Notes: a model not told the origin generated them from the letters alone. A DNA stretch of 64,000 nucleotides from JAFASC01 sp034669505 (GCA_034669505.1 JAXDNJ010000023.1:7386-71385), one strand, 5' to 3'. Shown: positions 34,921-44,011, counted from the stretch's first letter. Translations and numbers: made by a program.

Positions 34921-35964
34921 CTAGCGCGAGTGAACGAGCCGCCATAGCCAGTCGTGCCAACGACGCGACCAAGCTTCCGAGCCATGCGGCTCCGCCACAG
35001 CTGCATCTGTTCTTTCTTTGACGGCCTTGAGCACCGTTCCGGTCGCCAGCTCGAATTGCTTGTCAGACGAGAGCTCACTGGCGAAAGGTTGCGCGAGGAG
35101 CGGCTCCGGCGGGACCATCAGCTCCCGCACTTTCATGTCGATGAAAGCGCCGCGCGTCGGCTCACCGAGGCCCTCGCTCCAGCTCTTGACGATCCATGAC
35201 AGCGCCCAGAGCGGATGCAGCGCGGGCGGGACGCTGACGCTGTCGACGCGGAGGAGATCCTCGAAAAGACGGCGCGCGCCTTGTGGTGTCGCGTTGAAAT
35301 AATGATGCGGGAAGCCGTGCAAAGGCTGCAGAAAGGGAATGCAGCAATAGAGTTCGCCGCCCCGTTTCAAAACGCGCGCGATCTCGGCGGCGCAGCGGAA
35401 GGGATCGCGGACATGTTCCAGAACCGCGATCGAGAACACGGCATCGAACGTGTTGCTTTCGAAGGGCAGATGTTCGCCGACGCCAATAATATCAGTCGAA
35501 TCGTAGCCGACGATCTCGTAATTCACGACGTTTTCGAAATAGACATCCCTACGCCCGGCGCCGCAATCAAGAATGAGACCGTCCTCATACTTGGCGATGA
35601 GCGCCATCATCTGTTCGTCATATGGATTTGCCGATACGTTCTCGGTCGCGGCAATCCGTGTTTCCCTACGCAGCTCTCGCGTCAGGAAATTGAGCCGACC
35701 ATCCTCGATGCGCAACGGCATGTCGACCCGAAGATGCGGCCTAAGCTTCTCGAGCTTTCTCGCTCTTGCGTCCGAGACGCAGGCGGTGAGCCGTTGACGC
35801 CTGCTTTCCTGCTTGCCGGTCTTGAGGAAATGATCCCAGGCGGAGGCGAACATGCCGGCTTTGATTGCGCGGGCGACGTCGCCGTTTTGCGCGAGATAGG
35901 CCTGCTCGTCGAAGTTCTCGAAAGTTGCCTCCGTACTCATCTGTATCGGCGAGTGGTCATTCAT
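34921..35964 (-). CDS. SAM-dependent methyltransferase with N-terminal YL-NGDVA module
   Basis: A 347-residue protein. Residues 19-55 (AYLAQNGDVARAIKAGMFAS...) form a short module seen in front of glycosyltransferases and methyltransferases of surface polysaccharides. The class I methyltransferase domain has motif I LILDCGAGRRD (130-140), acidic GYDSTD (153-158), FDAVFSIAVLEHVRDP (173-188) and LKRGGELYCCIPF. The acceptor is unknown; a role in polysaccharide or lipid decoration is inferred from the module. A Met at residue 9 is an alternative start. Confidence 0.82.
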   Translation of the reverse strand: MNDHSPIQMSTEATFENFDEQAYLAQNGDVARAIKAGMFASAWDHFLKTGKQESRRQRLTACVSDARARKLEKLRPHLRVDMPLRIEDGRLNFLTRELRRETRIAATENVSANPYDEQMMALIAKYEDGLILDCGAGRRDVYFENVVNYEIVGYDSTDIIGVGEHLPFESNTFDAVFSIAVLEHVRDPFRCAAEIARVLKRGGELYCCIPFLQPLHGFPHHYFNATPQGARRLFEDLLRVDSVSVPPALHPLWALSWIVKSWSEGLGEPTRGAFIDMKVRELMVPPEPLLAQPFASELSSDKQFELATGTVLKAVKERTDAAVAEPHGSEAWSRRWHDWLWRLVHSR

Positions 35965-36030
35965 TCGAGCAAACCCGAAGCCGTTTCCAGGACATAGATC
36001 CTTCCTATACGGGAAAAGGCCTGCAAATAA

Positions 36031-36053
36031 AAAGGGCGGCCGAAGCCGCCCTC
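36031..36053 (-). terminator. Probable rho-independent terminator
   Basis: GGGCGGC and GCCGCCC enclose a CGAA loop at 36036-36053; on the minus strand the hairpin is followed by TTTTTATT. It almost duplicates the hairpin at 36862-36885, and the two flank the gene at 36247. No minus-strand gene was found just upstream of it. Confidence 0.6.
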
Positions 36054-36246
36054 AGGAAAGTGAGATCGACGTTCTGCGCGATGGCTTGTTCGTCAATAGC
36101 GTTCCGCTATGGCCGCGCTACTTATCGTGACCGGGAAGGAAGAACCGCTCATGGCGAGAGCCTCCGGCTACGTGCCGACAGGCTGGACAGCCTCATGGAA
36201 CAGGTGCAGGATGCGAGTTGTCTATCAATAGTTGCAGGAGTCACCA

Positions 36247-36807
36247 ATGCATTTGCAAACGAAATACCCATTCGCCTTTGTTGGAAGTCTAGTCGTCGCG
36301 TGTGTGCTCGCGAATGCGGCCGAAGCAGGATTCCTGTCGCGCCTGCTAACTCGAAGCGTCGCCGTAGGTGCCGGCTCGGCAATCGCGCGCGCGGCCCCGG
36401 GAGGTTCGAGCTCCTCCACAAAAACATATGATGAGACCACATTGAAGCTATCCCAGCTCGAGTCGTGTGTCGCGCGTGCAAAAACACTGGATGAGCAGAG
36501 TGCGCGAGTCGACGCCGAAAAGGCCCGCATGGATCGGCTGGCGGAAGATGTTAGATCTGGGAAAGACAGCGTCCAAGCGCAACGACTGAAGGTGTCGCGC
36601 ACAGACTCGAAAGCAGTAGCCAACTTCAATCGCATAGTCGATGAGCAAAACGCGGCCGTCCAAACATATAACGCGGAGCTCAGGCAAGCTAAGGCAGGGG
36701 CCGATGCTTTCAACGGTTCAGTACAAAGCTATAACCAGGATTGCGCTCAGCACTATTATTACGTGGACGACATGAGCAAAGTGAAGACGAAGCTTGGCTT
36801 GAACTGA
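36247..36807 (+). CDS. Hypothetical exported coiled-coil protein
   Basis: A 186-residue protein with a signal peptide (about residues 1-30), a small Gly/Ser-rich linker and a long charged helical region (about 60-165) with heptad-like spacing, ending near CAQHYYYVDDMSKVKTKLG. It is not recognised. A ribosome site (AGGAG) precedes the ATG at 36247 with good spacing. The gene is richer in A and T than glnA next to it, and near-identical hairpins flank it, hinting at insertion beside glnA. Confidence 0.7.
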   Translation: MHLQTKYPFAFVGSLVVACVLANAAEAGFLSRLLTRSVAVGAGSAIARAAPGGSSSSTKTYDETTLKLSQLESCVARAKTLDEQSARVDAEKARMDRLAEDVRSGKDSVQAQRLKVSRTDSKAVANFNRIVDEQNAAVQTYNAELRQAKAGADAFNGSVQSYNQDCAQHYYYVDDMSKVKTKLGLN

Positions 36808-36861
36808 TTCTGATGTGGCTGCTGACGATCGTCGCTGATTGAGGTAAACACTAGGAAACAC

Positions 36862-36885
36862 AAAGGGCGGCCGAAGCCGCCCTTT
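36862..36885. terminator. Bidirectional terminator between the coiled-coil gene and glnA
   Basis: A 10-base perfect stem, AAAGGGCGGC / GCCGCCCTTT, around a CGAA loop, in the gap between two convergent genes. Short T-rich stretches follow on both strands, better on the minus strand (glnA side). Confidence 0.7.
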
Positions 36886-36908
36886 GATCTTCGTCCCGGC
36901 AACCTGCC

Positions 36909-38318
36909 TCAGCAGGAATAATACATGTCGAACTCGACCGGGTGCGGCGTCATTTCGAAGCGCATCACTTCGGTCATCTTCAGTTCGATATAGCTGTCGA
37001 TGAAGTCGTCGCTGAACACGCCGCCCGACTTCAGGAAGGTACGGTCCTTGTCGAGATTCGACAAAGCCTCGCGTAGCGAGCCGCAGACCGTCGGGATCTT
37101 CTTCAGCTCCTTCGGCGGCAGATCGTAGAGATCCTTGTCCATCGCCTGGCCCGGGTCGATCTTGTTGGTGATGCCATCGAGGCCGGCCATCAGCATCGCC
37201 GCGAAGGCGAGATAGGGGTTCGCCGCCGGATCGGGGAACCGCACCTCGACGCGCTTTGCCTTCGGGTTCGACGTGTACGGGATACGGCAGGAGGCCGAGC
37301 GGTTGCGCGCGGAATAAGCGAGCAGCACCGGCGCTTCGTAACCCGGCACGAGCCGTTTGTAGCTGTTGGTCGAGGGGTTGGTGAACGCGTTCAGCGCCTT
37401 GGCGTGGCGGATGATGCCGCCGATATACCAAAGGCACTCATCCGACAGATCGGAGTACTTGTTGCCGGCGAAAACCGGCTTGCCGCCCTTCCAGATCGAC
37501 TGATGGACATGCATGCCCGAGCCGTTGTCGCCGAAGACCGGCTTCGGCATGAAGGTCGCGGTCTTGCCGTAGCTCTGCGCCACCTGATGGATGCAGTATT
37601 TGTAGATCTGCAAATGGTCCGCCATCGTCGTCAGCGGACCGAACTTCAGGCCGAGTTCGTGCTGCGCCGAGGCGACCTCATGGTGATGCTTCTCGACCTT
37701 GGCGCCCATCGAAGCCATCGCCGCGAGCATTTCGCCGCGCATGTCCTGCGCCGAATCCTGCGGCGGAACCGGGAAGTAGCCGCCCTTGGTGCGGATGCGG
37801 TGACCGAGATTGCCGCCCTCGTATGAGGTATCCATATTGGATGGCAATTCCATAGAGTCGAGCGTGAAGCTCGTATTGTACGGCTCCGCGGCGAAGCGCA
37901 CGTCGTCGAACACGAAGAACTCGGCTTCCGGACCGAAATAAACGGTGTCGCCGATCCCTAGCGAATTCGCGTAGGCCTCTGCCTTCTTGGCGATGCCGCG
38001 CGGATCGCGGCCATAAGGTTCGCCCGTCGTTGGTTCGAGAACGTCGCAGACGATGACCATGGTCGCGGCCGCGAAGAACGGGTCCATGCAGGCCGAGGTC
38101 GGATCCGGCATCAGCGTCATGTCGGACTCGTTGATCGCTTTCCATCCAGCGATCGAGGAGCCGTCGAACATCAGGCCTTCAGCGAAGGCATCCTCGTCGA
38201 TGAGCGAGATGTCGAACGTGACGTGCTGCCATTTGCCGCGCGGATCCGTGAAACGGAGATCGACATATTTGACGTCATTATCCTTGATCGCCTTGAGAAC
38301 ATCCTTGGCGGTCTGCAT
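36909..38318 (-). CDS. glnA: Glutamine synthetase type I
   Basis: A 469-residue GSI-beta enzyme that makes glutamine from glutamate, ammonia and ATP; it works as a dodecamer. Family features are MFDGSSIAGWKAINESDM, the metal site EAEFFVFDDV, NGSGMHVHQSIWK, NRSASCRIP and the C-terminal FEMTPHPVEFDMYYSC. The adenylylation Tyr is in KDLYDLPPKE, so activity should be controlled by GlnE. The ATG at 38318 matches the family N-terminus MQTAKDVLKAI. It is 55 bases downstream of glnB and shares its sigma-54 promoter. Confidence 0.96.
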   Translation of the reverse strand: MQTAKDVLKAIKDNDVKYVDLRFTDPRGKWQHVTFDISLIDEDAFAEGLMFDGSSIAGWKAINESDMTLMPDPTSACMDPFFAAATMVIVCDVLEPTTGEPYGRDPRGIAKKAEAYANSLGIGDTVYFGPEAEFFVFDDVRFAAEPYNTSFTLDSMELPSNMDTSYEGGNLGHRIRTKGGYFPVPPQDSAQDMRGEMLAAMASMGAKVEKHHHEVASAQHELGLKFGPLTTMADHLQIYKYCIHQVAQSYGKTATFMPKPVFGDNGSGMHVHQSIWKGGKPVFAGNKYSDLSDECLWYIGGIIRHAKALNAFTNPSTNSYKRLVPGYEAPVLLAYSARNRSASCRIPYTSNPKAKRVEVRFPDPAANPYLAFAAMLMAGLDGITNKIDPGQAMDKDLYDLPPKELKKIPTVCGSLREALSNLDKDRTFLKSGGVFSDDFIDSYIELKMTEVMRFEMTPHPVEFDMYYSC

Positions 38319-38373
38319 GTCACAGCCTTTCCCTGGTCGAGCTTCGATGTGAGAAGTGGGGGCGTTCTGAACG

Positions 38374-38712
38374 TCAGATCGCGTCCGTCCCGGTCTCGCC
38401 GGTGCGGATGCGGATCGCGCCTTCGATATTTGACACAAAAATCTTGCCGTCGCCAATGCGGCCGGTCTGCGCGGCTTTGCGGATCGCGTCGACGGCGCGG
38501 TCGACGGAATCGTCTGCAAGAACGACCTCGATCTTCACTTTCGGCAGGAAGTCGACAACGTATTCGGCGCCGCGATAGAGCTCGGTATGACCCTTCTGGC
38601 GGCCGAAGCCCTTCGCCTCGGTGACGGTGATTCCTTGCAGGCCGGCGTCTTGCAGCGCTTCCTTCACTTCGTCGAGCTTGAACGGCTTGATGATGGCTTC
38701 GATCTTCTTCAT
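38374..38712 (-). CDS. glnB: Nitrogen regulatory protein P-II
   Basis: A 112-residue PII signal protein. The T-loop HTELYRGAEYVVDFLPK contains Tyr51, the uridylylation site for GlnD, and the C-terminal signature GDGKIFVSNIEGAIRIRTGE is complete. It senses 2-oxoglutarate, ATP/ADP and the glutamine state and controls GlnE and NtrB. The glnB-glnA pair is the standard rhizobial arrangement. Confidence 0.96.
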   Translation of the reverse strand: MKKIEAIIKPFKLDEVKEALQDAGLQGITVTEAKGFGRQKGHTELYRGAEYVVDFLPKVKIEVVLADDSVDRAVDAIRKAAQTGRIGDGKIFVSNIEGAIRIRTGETGTDAI

Positions 38713-38778
38713 TCCGCGTCAGACCCCGGCGGTGAGTTCGCCGCGTCCAAAAGCGGCATTGAATATGGTCGAGCTAAT

Positions 38779-38794
38779 AGCAGGTGGCGTGCCA
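38779..38794 (-). promoter_or_regulatory. Sigma-54 (RpoN) promoter of glnBA
   Basis: On the minus strand, TGGCACGCCACCTGCT matches the -24/-12 consensus TGGCACG-N4-TTGCW, with GG and GC exactly ten bases apart. The predicted start of transcription is about 58 bases before the glnB ATG. It fits the known NtrC/sigma-54 control of glnBA in rhizobia; no clear NtrC site was identified upstream. Confidence 0.8.
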
Positions 38795-38872
38795 TGCTTC
38801 TATGCGGAATCGCGATTTCGCCTGCGCGACATGCCGCCATTCGGCTTATTATGCAAGCAGAACGCACGTCGG

Positions 38873-39742
38873 CTAGGCAGGAGCGCGGGCTTTTCCGGTC
38901 TCGGCCGGCAGGTCCCGGCGCCCGCCCCATTCTGTCCATGAGCCGTCATAAACGGCGACCGAGGTCTGCCCAAGAGACTCCAGCGCCAGCGCTAGGATGG
39001 CGGCAGAAAGGCCGGACCCACAGGTCGTCGTCAGGGGCCGCCTCGTATCGACACCCGCTGCGGCGAACTTCTCGGCTAGCGCAGGTGGTGGCAGCAAGTG
39101 GCCGTCTGCGATGATCTCCCGCCAGGGGAGGTTCATGCTCCCCGGAATGTGTCCCGGGCGTAACCCCGGGCGGGGTTCCGGTTCCTCGCCGGCGAAACGT
39201 GGCGCCGAGCGTGCATCCACAAGCTGGCCGCGTTGTTCGACGATACGCTGCACGTCAGCCAGAGAGGCAACCGCTCCGTGATCTAGGCGCGCCGTGAAAT
39301 GGCGCGGCTGACGCTGAACCCGACCCTCCTCGAGCGGGCGGCCTTCAGCCTTCCATTTCGGCAGCCCGCCTTCGAGAACCGCGATGTCCCGCATGCCGAA
39401 CGCGCGCAGCGTCCACCACACGCGCGGCGCCGAGAACAATCCTGCGCCGTCATAGACGAGAGCGCGCATGCCGTCGCCGATGCCGAGCTTGCGCATCGCG
39501 CTCGAAAACGTCACCGGGTCCGGCAGCATATGGGGCAAGGGCGTCGAGTGATCGGCGATAGCGTCGATATCGAAAAACACCGCGCCGGGAATGTGAGCCG
39601 TGAGATATTCGGCATACGGATCGCGCTTCTCATCCGGGAGGTACCACGAGCTGTCGATCACAACGAGACCGGGACTTGTCAGGTTGTCCGCAAGCCAGTC
39701 AGTTGTGACGAAATGCGCGTGCTTTCCTATTGGAAACGCCAT
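38873..39742 (-). CDS. sseA: 3-Mercaptopyruvate/thiosulfate sulfurtransferase
   Basis: A 289-residue protein with two rhodanese domains. The active-site Cys241 lies in TCGSGLSA, which fits the CGSGVTA loop of 3-mercaptopyruvate sulfurtransferases rather than the CRKGVTA of thiosulfate enzymes. It moves sulfur to thiophilic acceptors. The ATG at 39742 is chosen for its ribosome site (GAGGGAGA); a TTG four codons upstream is possible. It lies downstream of a cysteine synthase gene on the same strand. Confidence 0.88.
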   Translation of the reverse strand: MAFPIGKHAHFVTTDWLADNLTSPGLVVIDSSWYLPDEKRDPYAEYLTAHIPGAVFFDIDAIADHSTPLPHMLPDPVTFSSAMRKLGIGDGMRALVYDGAGLFSAPRVWWTLRAFGMRDIAVLEGGLPKWKAEGRPLEEGRVQRQPRHFTARLDHGAVASLADVQRIVEQRGQLVDARSAPRFAGEEPEPRPGLRPGHIPGSMNLPWREIIADGHLLPPPALAEKFAAAGVDTRRPLTTTCGSGLSAAILALALESLGQTSVAVYDGSWTEWGGRRDLPAETGKARAPA

Positions 39743-39769
39743 TCTCTCCCTCAATGTTTGTTGTGATGG

Positions 39770-40849
39770 TTACGAGTCGAGAAAACCTGGATCAATCTGT
39801 AAGCGTCGCTCCATCCAACCGGGCACCGGCAAATTCTTCGATCTCAAGAATTCCGGATTGAACAGCTTCGATGCATAGCGCGACCCGGAATCACAGAGGA
39901 CCGTGACGATCGTGTGTCCCGGCCCGAGCTCACGTGCGAGACGTATCGCGCCGGCGACATTGATGGCGGAGGAGCCACCGAGCAGGAGTCCCTCGTTCTC
40001 CGCGAGCTCGAAGAGAATTGGCAGCGCCTCTTCGTCACTCACTCGATAGGCGAGATCGATCGGCGCGTCCTTCAAATTGTCGGTGACCCGGCCTTGCCCT
40101 ATCCCTTCCGTGATCGAGGTCCCCGTCGCCTTGAGTTCGCCCGTTGCGTAGTAAGAATAAAGCGCGGAGCCGAGCGGGTCGGTGATCGCGATCGTCACCT
40201 TCGGATTGCGCGCCTTTAAGGCGAGGCCGACGCCCGCAAGCGTGCCGCCGGTACCGACGGAGCAGGTAAAACCGTCGATCGCGCCGCCGGTGTCCTCCCA
40301 GATTTCCGGGCCCGTCGTGGTGCGATGGCCATCGCGATTGGCGAGGTTGTCGAACTGGTTTGCCCAGATCGCGCCTTGCGGATGTTCGCGTGCGAGGCGC
40401 TCCGCAAGTCGCCCGGAAAGCTTCACATAGTTGTTGGGGTTCGCATATGGCACAGCCGGCACTTCGATGAGCTCCGCGCCTTGGAGGCGCAGCATCTGCT
40501 TTTTCTCCTCGCTCTGCGTGTCCGGGATAACGATGACGGTGCGAAAGCCAAGCGCGTTGGCAACAAGCGCAAGCCCGATGCCGGTATTGCCCGCGGTGCC
40601 CTCGACGACAAGACCGCCCGGCTTGAGCGCCCCGCGTGCGACCGCATCCTCGATGATAGCGAGACCGGCGCGATCCTTCACCGACCCGCCGGGATTGAGG
40701 AACTCGGCCTTGCCGAAAATTGTGCAGCCGGTCAGCTCGGAAGCACGCCGCAATTGGATCAGCGGCGTGCGGCCGATCGTACCGATCACGTCCTGCGCAT
40801 AATGCGCCGCGGTTTCTGCGGCCTTGTCGGAGAGTCCCGAATGCATCAT
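39770..40849 (-). CDS. Cysteine synthase A-type PLP enzyme
   Basis: A 359-residue fold-type II PLP enzyme. The Schiff-base Lys is residue 58 (NPGGSVKDRAG); EGTAGNTGIGLAL binds the substrate carboxylate, CSVGTGGTLAGVG the PLP phosphate, and GGSSAINVAGAI is also conserved. It should make cysteine from O-acetylserine and sulfide; the sequence has EGTAGNTG in place of the usual EPTSGNTG, so a related beta-replacement role is possible. It overlaps the upstream TAXI gene by four bases (ATGA). Confidence 0.86.
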   Translation of the reverse strand: MMHSGLSDKAAETAAHYAQDVIGTIGRTPLIQLRRASELTGCTIFGKAEFLNPGGSVKDRAGLAIIEDAVARGALKPGGLVVEGTAGNTGIGLALVANALGFRTVIVIPDTQSEEKKQMLRLQGAELIEVPAVPYANPNNYVKLSGRLAERLAREHPQGAIWANQFDNLANRDGHRTTTGPEIWEDTGGAIDGFTCSVGTGGTLAGVGLALKARNPKVTIAITDPLGSALYSYYATGELKATGTSITEGIGQGRVTDNLKDAPIDLAYRVSDEEALPILFELAENEGLLLGGSSAINVAGAIRLARELGPGHTIVTVLCDSGSRYASKLFNPEFLRSKNLPVPGWMERRLQIDPGFLDS

Positions 40850-42282
40850 GCTTCACGAACGTGCGAAATCGCGGGGACGCCGTCGGCAATACGCTGGCGC
40901 CGGGCCATGATGGCGGAATGCGCACGTTCATAGGCGAGGCGGAACCCGTCGAGACCGCGCGTCGATACGTTGCCGTGTTTCAATCCGATCAGAACTTGCC
41001 GCAGCACGATGTCGAGTTCCTTTTCGGCCTCGTCGAGTTCAAGATTTGTCGTGGCATTAGTGACGCTGTCGGTAATCGCCAAAACCTGGTCTGTGTATTC
41101 GCTGGGTTCAAGGGGCTTGACGCGCGTAACAGACGTGTAGATCGCGGCGCTGATCGAGCCGAGAACGCCGGCCACCGATGTTCCAATGTAGAATAGATCG
41201 CTGTAGCGGTCGAGAAAACTCTTGACCTCATTGTCGGTATATTCCGCCACACCTTTGTGCGCGACGATATAGGCGTCTTTATTGGTATCCGGCGGCTCGA
41301 TCCGCGTCGCGAACGTGTTCCCGACCGCAAGCGCGTTCTTGTTCTCGAGCAGGATGCCGGCGAGTTCCGCAACGATCGTATCGGAGAGGCGCCGGCGAAC
41401 GGTCATGATTTCCTGCACGCCTGCTGTCTCGAGATCATCGTCCGGGATTTTCGGGCCCCCTGAAAGAAGGCCCGCTTCCACCGTCTCCGTTGTCAGCCCG
41501 GCAATCTTGCGCTCGAGCGCCTTGCTGCCTTCGATCGCTTTCACCTCGACCTTCGTCTGCCGGTCGAAGCGCTTCGTGCCGGCGAGCGCCGAGAACGAGG
41601 CGAACACGATCGCGGCCTGAAACTGATCGCGCGAGAAGAGCGTTTCGATCGCAGTATCTGCCGGCATCGCCTGGAGGGGGACGCGCTCGGCATCAATCTG
41701 CGAAGCGGTCAGGACGGACCGGAACAGCGCATCGGCGCCCGGCTCGGATGTGAGGAGCGCAACCTTCTTGCCCCGCAGATCGCCGAGGCTGGCGATTTTG
41801 CTGCCTTTCGGGAGCACCATGAGAAAAGCGAAGTGCTCGATAAGAGCAAGCGCGCGGGCTGAACTCGGGACTTTCTGATCGGTGCGCACGAAGCCGAGAT
41901 CCGCGTCGCCGCGCGTAAACCGCGCCGTCGCCGCGGCAGTGCTGTCGTCGGGGATGATCTTCAGCTTCAGATCGGTACTGTTTGCCGCGACGATGTCCAC
42001 AAGCTTTTCGGCGAACCTGTATTCGACCGCCCCAGGCGGGCCTGCGGCGATCCTGAGCGGACGCACCGCATGCAGCCAATAGCGCAGCCCGACGACGATC
42101 AGGATCGTGAGGACGAGCGTTCCCAAAAGGAAAAGCAGCTTCTGCCGTCGATTTTTGGCTCTGACACCGCCTAGTGGCACAAGGTCTTCTTGTTCTTGCG
42201 CCGGTTCGCTCGGGTCTCTGCCTGGGCGAGGCAACGATATCTTGCCGTCGGAGGCCATATCGGCGTGCGACCTTGAGTTCAT
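40846..42282 (-). CDS. TAXI-family TRAP-type solute-binding protein with membrane anchors
   Basis: A 478-residue protein. After a polar N-terminus there is a membrane segment (about 48-68), then a TAXI-type periplasmic binding domain (RIAAGPPGAVEYRFAEKLVDI, ALLTSEPGADALFRS, LSDTIVAELAGILLENKNAL), a second membrane segment near residue 370 (FYIGTSVAGVLGSISAAIYT) and a cytoplasmic helical tail. No TRAP permease genes are in the window, so it may act as a sensor-like or orphan binding protein. A Met at residue 9 is an alternative start. It is coupled to the cysteine synthase gene. Confidence 0.8.
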   Translation of the reverse strand: MNSRSHADMASDGKISLPRPGRDPSEPAQEQEDLVPLGGVRAKNRRQKLLFLLGTLVLTILIVVGLRYWLHAVRPLRIAAGPPGAVEYRFAEKLVDIVAANSTDLKLKIIPDDSTAAATARFTRGDADLGFVRTDQKVPSSARALALIEHFAFLMVLPKGSKIASLGDLRGKKVALLTSEPGADALFRSVLTASQIDAERVPLQAMPADTAIETLFSRDQFQAAIVFASFSALAGTKRFDRQTKVEVKAIEGSKALERKIAGLTTETVEAGLLSGGPKIPDDDLETAGVQEIMTVRRRLSDTIVAELAGILLENKNALAVGNTFATRIEPPDTNKDAYIVAHKGVAEYTDNEVKSFLDRYSDLFYIGTSVAGVLGSISAAIYTSVTRVKPLEPSEYTDQVLAITDSVTNATTNLELDEAEKELDIVLRQVLIGLKHGNVSTRGLDGFRLAYERAHSAIMARRQRIADGVPAISHVREA

Positions 42283-42410
42283 CTTGCCTGACTTGGTTCC
42301 CCTGCAAGAGCTCTGTCAAGCCCGAACGGTTCCGCTGGAGCGAGGCTCAAGGCATTGCCAACCCGAGTGCAGGGTGGTCTTTTCTGTCGCTCGCGGGACC
42401 CGGAGAGACG

Positions 42411-42707
42411 ATGGCGAAAACAATAATTGCAGCCGCTGTGGGCCTCTGGCTCGCCTCTCTTCTGCCGATGGGGACCGCCGGCGCGCAACAGCAAGGCCCG
42501 ATCGGACACCGGCAACCCGCCGCTTCCGAGGTGCCGGCCAATGATTCGGTGCGCGGCGATTCCGGTCTTGCCGGCGCCCCCACTGTTGCCGCCGCCCCCG
42601 CTCTCGCAGGTCACAGGCCGAAGAAGCGCTCGCGCTCGCGTCGCGTGCAAAGCAACGTCGACGTCATCATGAAGACGCCGAACATCTGCTCGAACTGCAA
42701 TCAATAG
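42411..42707 (+). CDS. Small exported basic protein
   Basis: A 98-residue protein with a signal peptide (MAKTIIAAAVGLWLASLLPM, cleavage near AGA), an Ala/Pro-rich stretch, a basic patch (RPKKRSRSRR) and a C-terminal ICSNCNQ. It is not recognised. The ATG at 42411 is chosen because it starts the signal peptide and has a GGAGAGACG ribosome site; the frame is open far upstream without similarity. Confidence 0.6.
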   Translation: MAKTIIAAAVGLWLASLLPMGTAGAQQQGPIGHRQPAASEVPANDSVRGDSGLAGAPTVAAAPALAGHRPKKRSRSRRVQSNVDVIMKTPNICSNCNQ

Positions 42708-42715
42708 CCGCCCGT

Positions 42716-43903
42716 TCAAGATGTTGCCCGCAACCGGGCAAAACCGCGGTCGAGATCGGCCTCTAAGTCCTCGATGTCCTCGAGACCGACCGAGAACCGC
42801 AGCGCCGGGCCTTCCGGCGCCCATTGCGTTGCCGTCCGATACGCGCGGCAATCGAACGGAATGACAAGGCTCTCGTAGCCGCCCCAGGAATAACCAAGGC
42901 CGAACAGTTCGAGATGATCGAGCATCGTTGCCACCGCTTCGCGCGAGGCCGGCTCCAGGATGACCGAGAACAGCCCCGAAGACCCCAAGAAGTCCTGCTT
43001 CCAGATCGCGTGGCCCGGATGCTCGGAGAGCGCCGGATGCAGAACGCGCGACACTTCGGACCGCGACGCCAGCCAATTCGCAAGGGCGAGTCCTTGGCGC
43101 TCGGCCTCTCGCAACCGAAGCTCCATGGTGCGCAGACCCCGCAGGCCAAGGAACACGTCCTCCGCGCCGGCGCACATTGCGAAAGCGTCGAACGTATCGC
43201 GCAGCCGCGGCCAATATCCCGCAGTCGCCGAAACCATCCCGAGAAGCAGGTCGGAATGGCCGGAGAGGTATTTTGTGCCGGCTTCGACGGCGAGGTCGAC
43301 GCCGCGCCCATGCGGCGGGAAGAACAGTGGCGTCGCCCAGGTATTGTCCATAATGACGCAGGCGCCGCGTCCATGCGCGACCTCCGCGATTGCGGGAATG
43401 TCCTGCATCTCAAAGCTCTGCGAGCCCGGCGCTTCGACAAAGACGACGCGAGTGTTCGGCCGCATCAGACCGCCGACGGAAGCTCCAAGGAGCGGATCGT
43501 AATAAGTGGTCTCGATCCCGAGACGTGTCAGTACGGTGTCGCAGAAATTGCGCGTTGGCCGGTAGACGGAATCCGTCACCAGGATGTGGTCGCCCGCCTC
43601 GACGACGCTGAGGATCGCGACGGTGATCGCCGATAGGCCCGAGGGCGTAAGCACCGTGCCGGCAGCTCCGGCGATTTCGCTCCAGGCGTTCTCCAGCGCT
43701 TCCGTCGTCGGCGTGCCCTTGGTGCCGTAGATGAAGCGGGCTTTGCGCGCGTAGAGGGTCTGGACGTCGGGCGAGAGCACCGTCGAGCCGCGATAGATCG
43801 GCGTGTTGACGAAACCGAAGTTTTCGAAGGGCTGGCGCCCGGCATGGACGAGCCTGGTTCGCGCTCCCATTCCGGCGCGGCTATCCCTGGTCGATTTCGT
43901 CAT
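42716..43903 (-). CDS. metC: Cystathionine beta-lyase
   Basis: A 395-residue fold-type I PLP enzyme of the Cys/Met metabolism family. The PLP Lys is residue 211 (EAGTKYLSGHSD); other features are TPSGLSAI (86-93), IMDNTWATPLFF (184-195) and YSWGGYESLVIP near the substrate site. It cleaves cystathionine to homocysteine, pyruvate and ammonia in methionine synthesis. The motif around the binding site favours the MetC group over CGS. The adjacent Aap transporter reads divergently from it. Confidence 0.9.
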   Translation of the reverse strand: MTKSTRDSRAGMGARTRLVHAGRQPFENFGFVNTPIYRGSTVLSPDVQTLYARKARFIYGTKGTPTTEALENAWSEIAGAAGTVLTPSGLSAITVAILSVVEAGDHILVTDSVYRPTRNFCDTVLTRLGIETTYYDPLLGASVGGLMRPNTRVVFVEAPGSQSFEMQDIPAIAEVAHGRGACVIMDNTWATPLFFPPHGRGVDLAVEAGTKYLSGHSDLLLGMVSATAGYWPRLRDTFDAFAMCAGAEDVFLGLRGLRTMELRLREAERQGLALANWLASRSEVSRVLHPALSEHPGHAIWKQDFLGSSGLFSVILEPASREAVATMLDHLELFGLGYSWGGYESLVIPFDCRAYRTATQWAPEGPALRFSVGLEDIEDLEADLDRGFARLRATS

Positions 43904-44011
43904 CAGCCTTCCCGCGCTCGCCGAAGGCGCCGCTTGACGCCCCCCGTGAAACTCAGTTCGATGCTCCTCGAACCTTCACGGCGCCTGCCGCTATCACGAG
44001 TTGGGGCTCTC

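Noticed and set aside
35215..35997. Plus-strand frame of 260 codons
   Set aside because: Antisense to the SAM methyltransferase gene, which has clear motifs.
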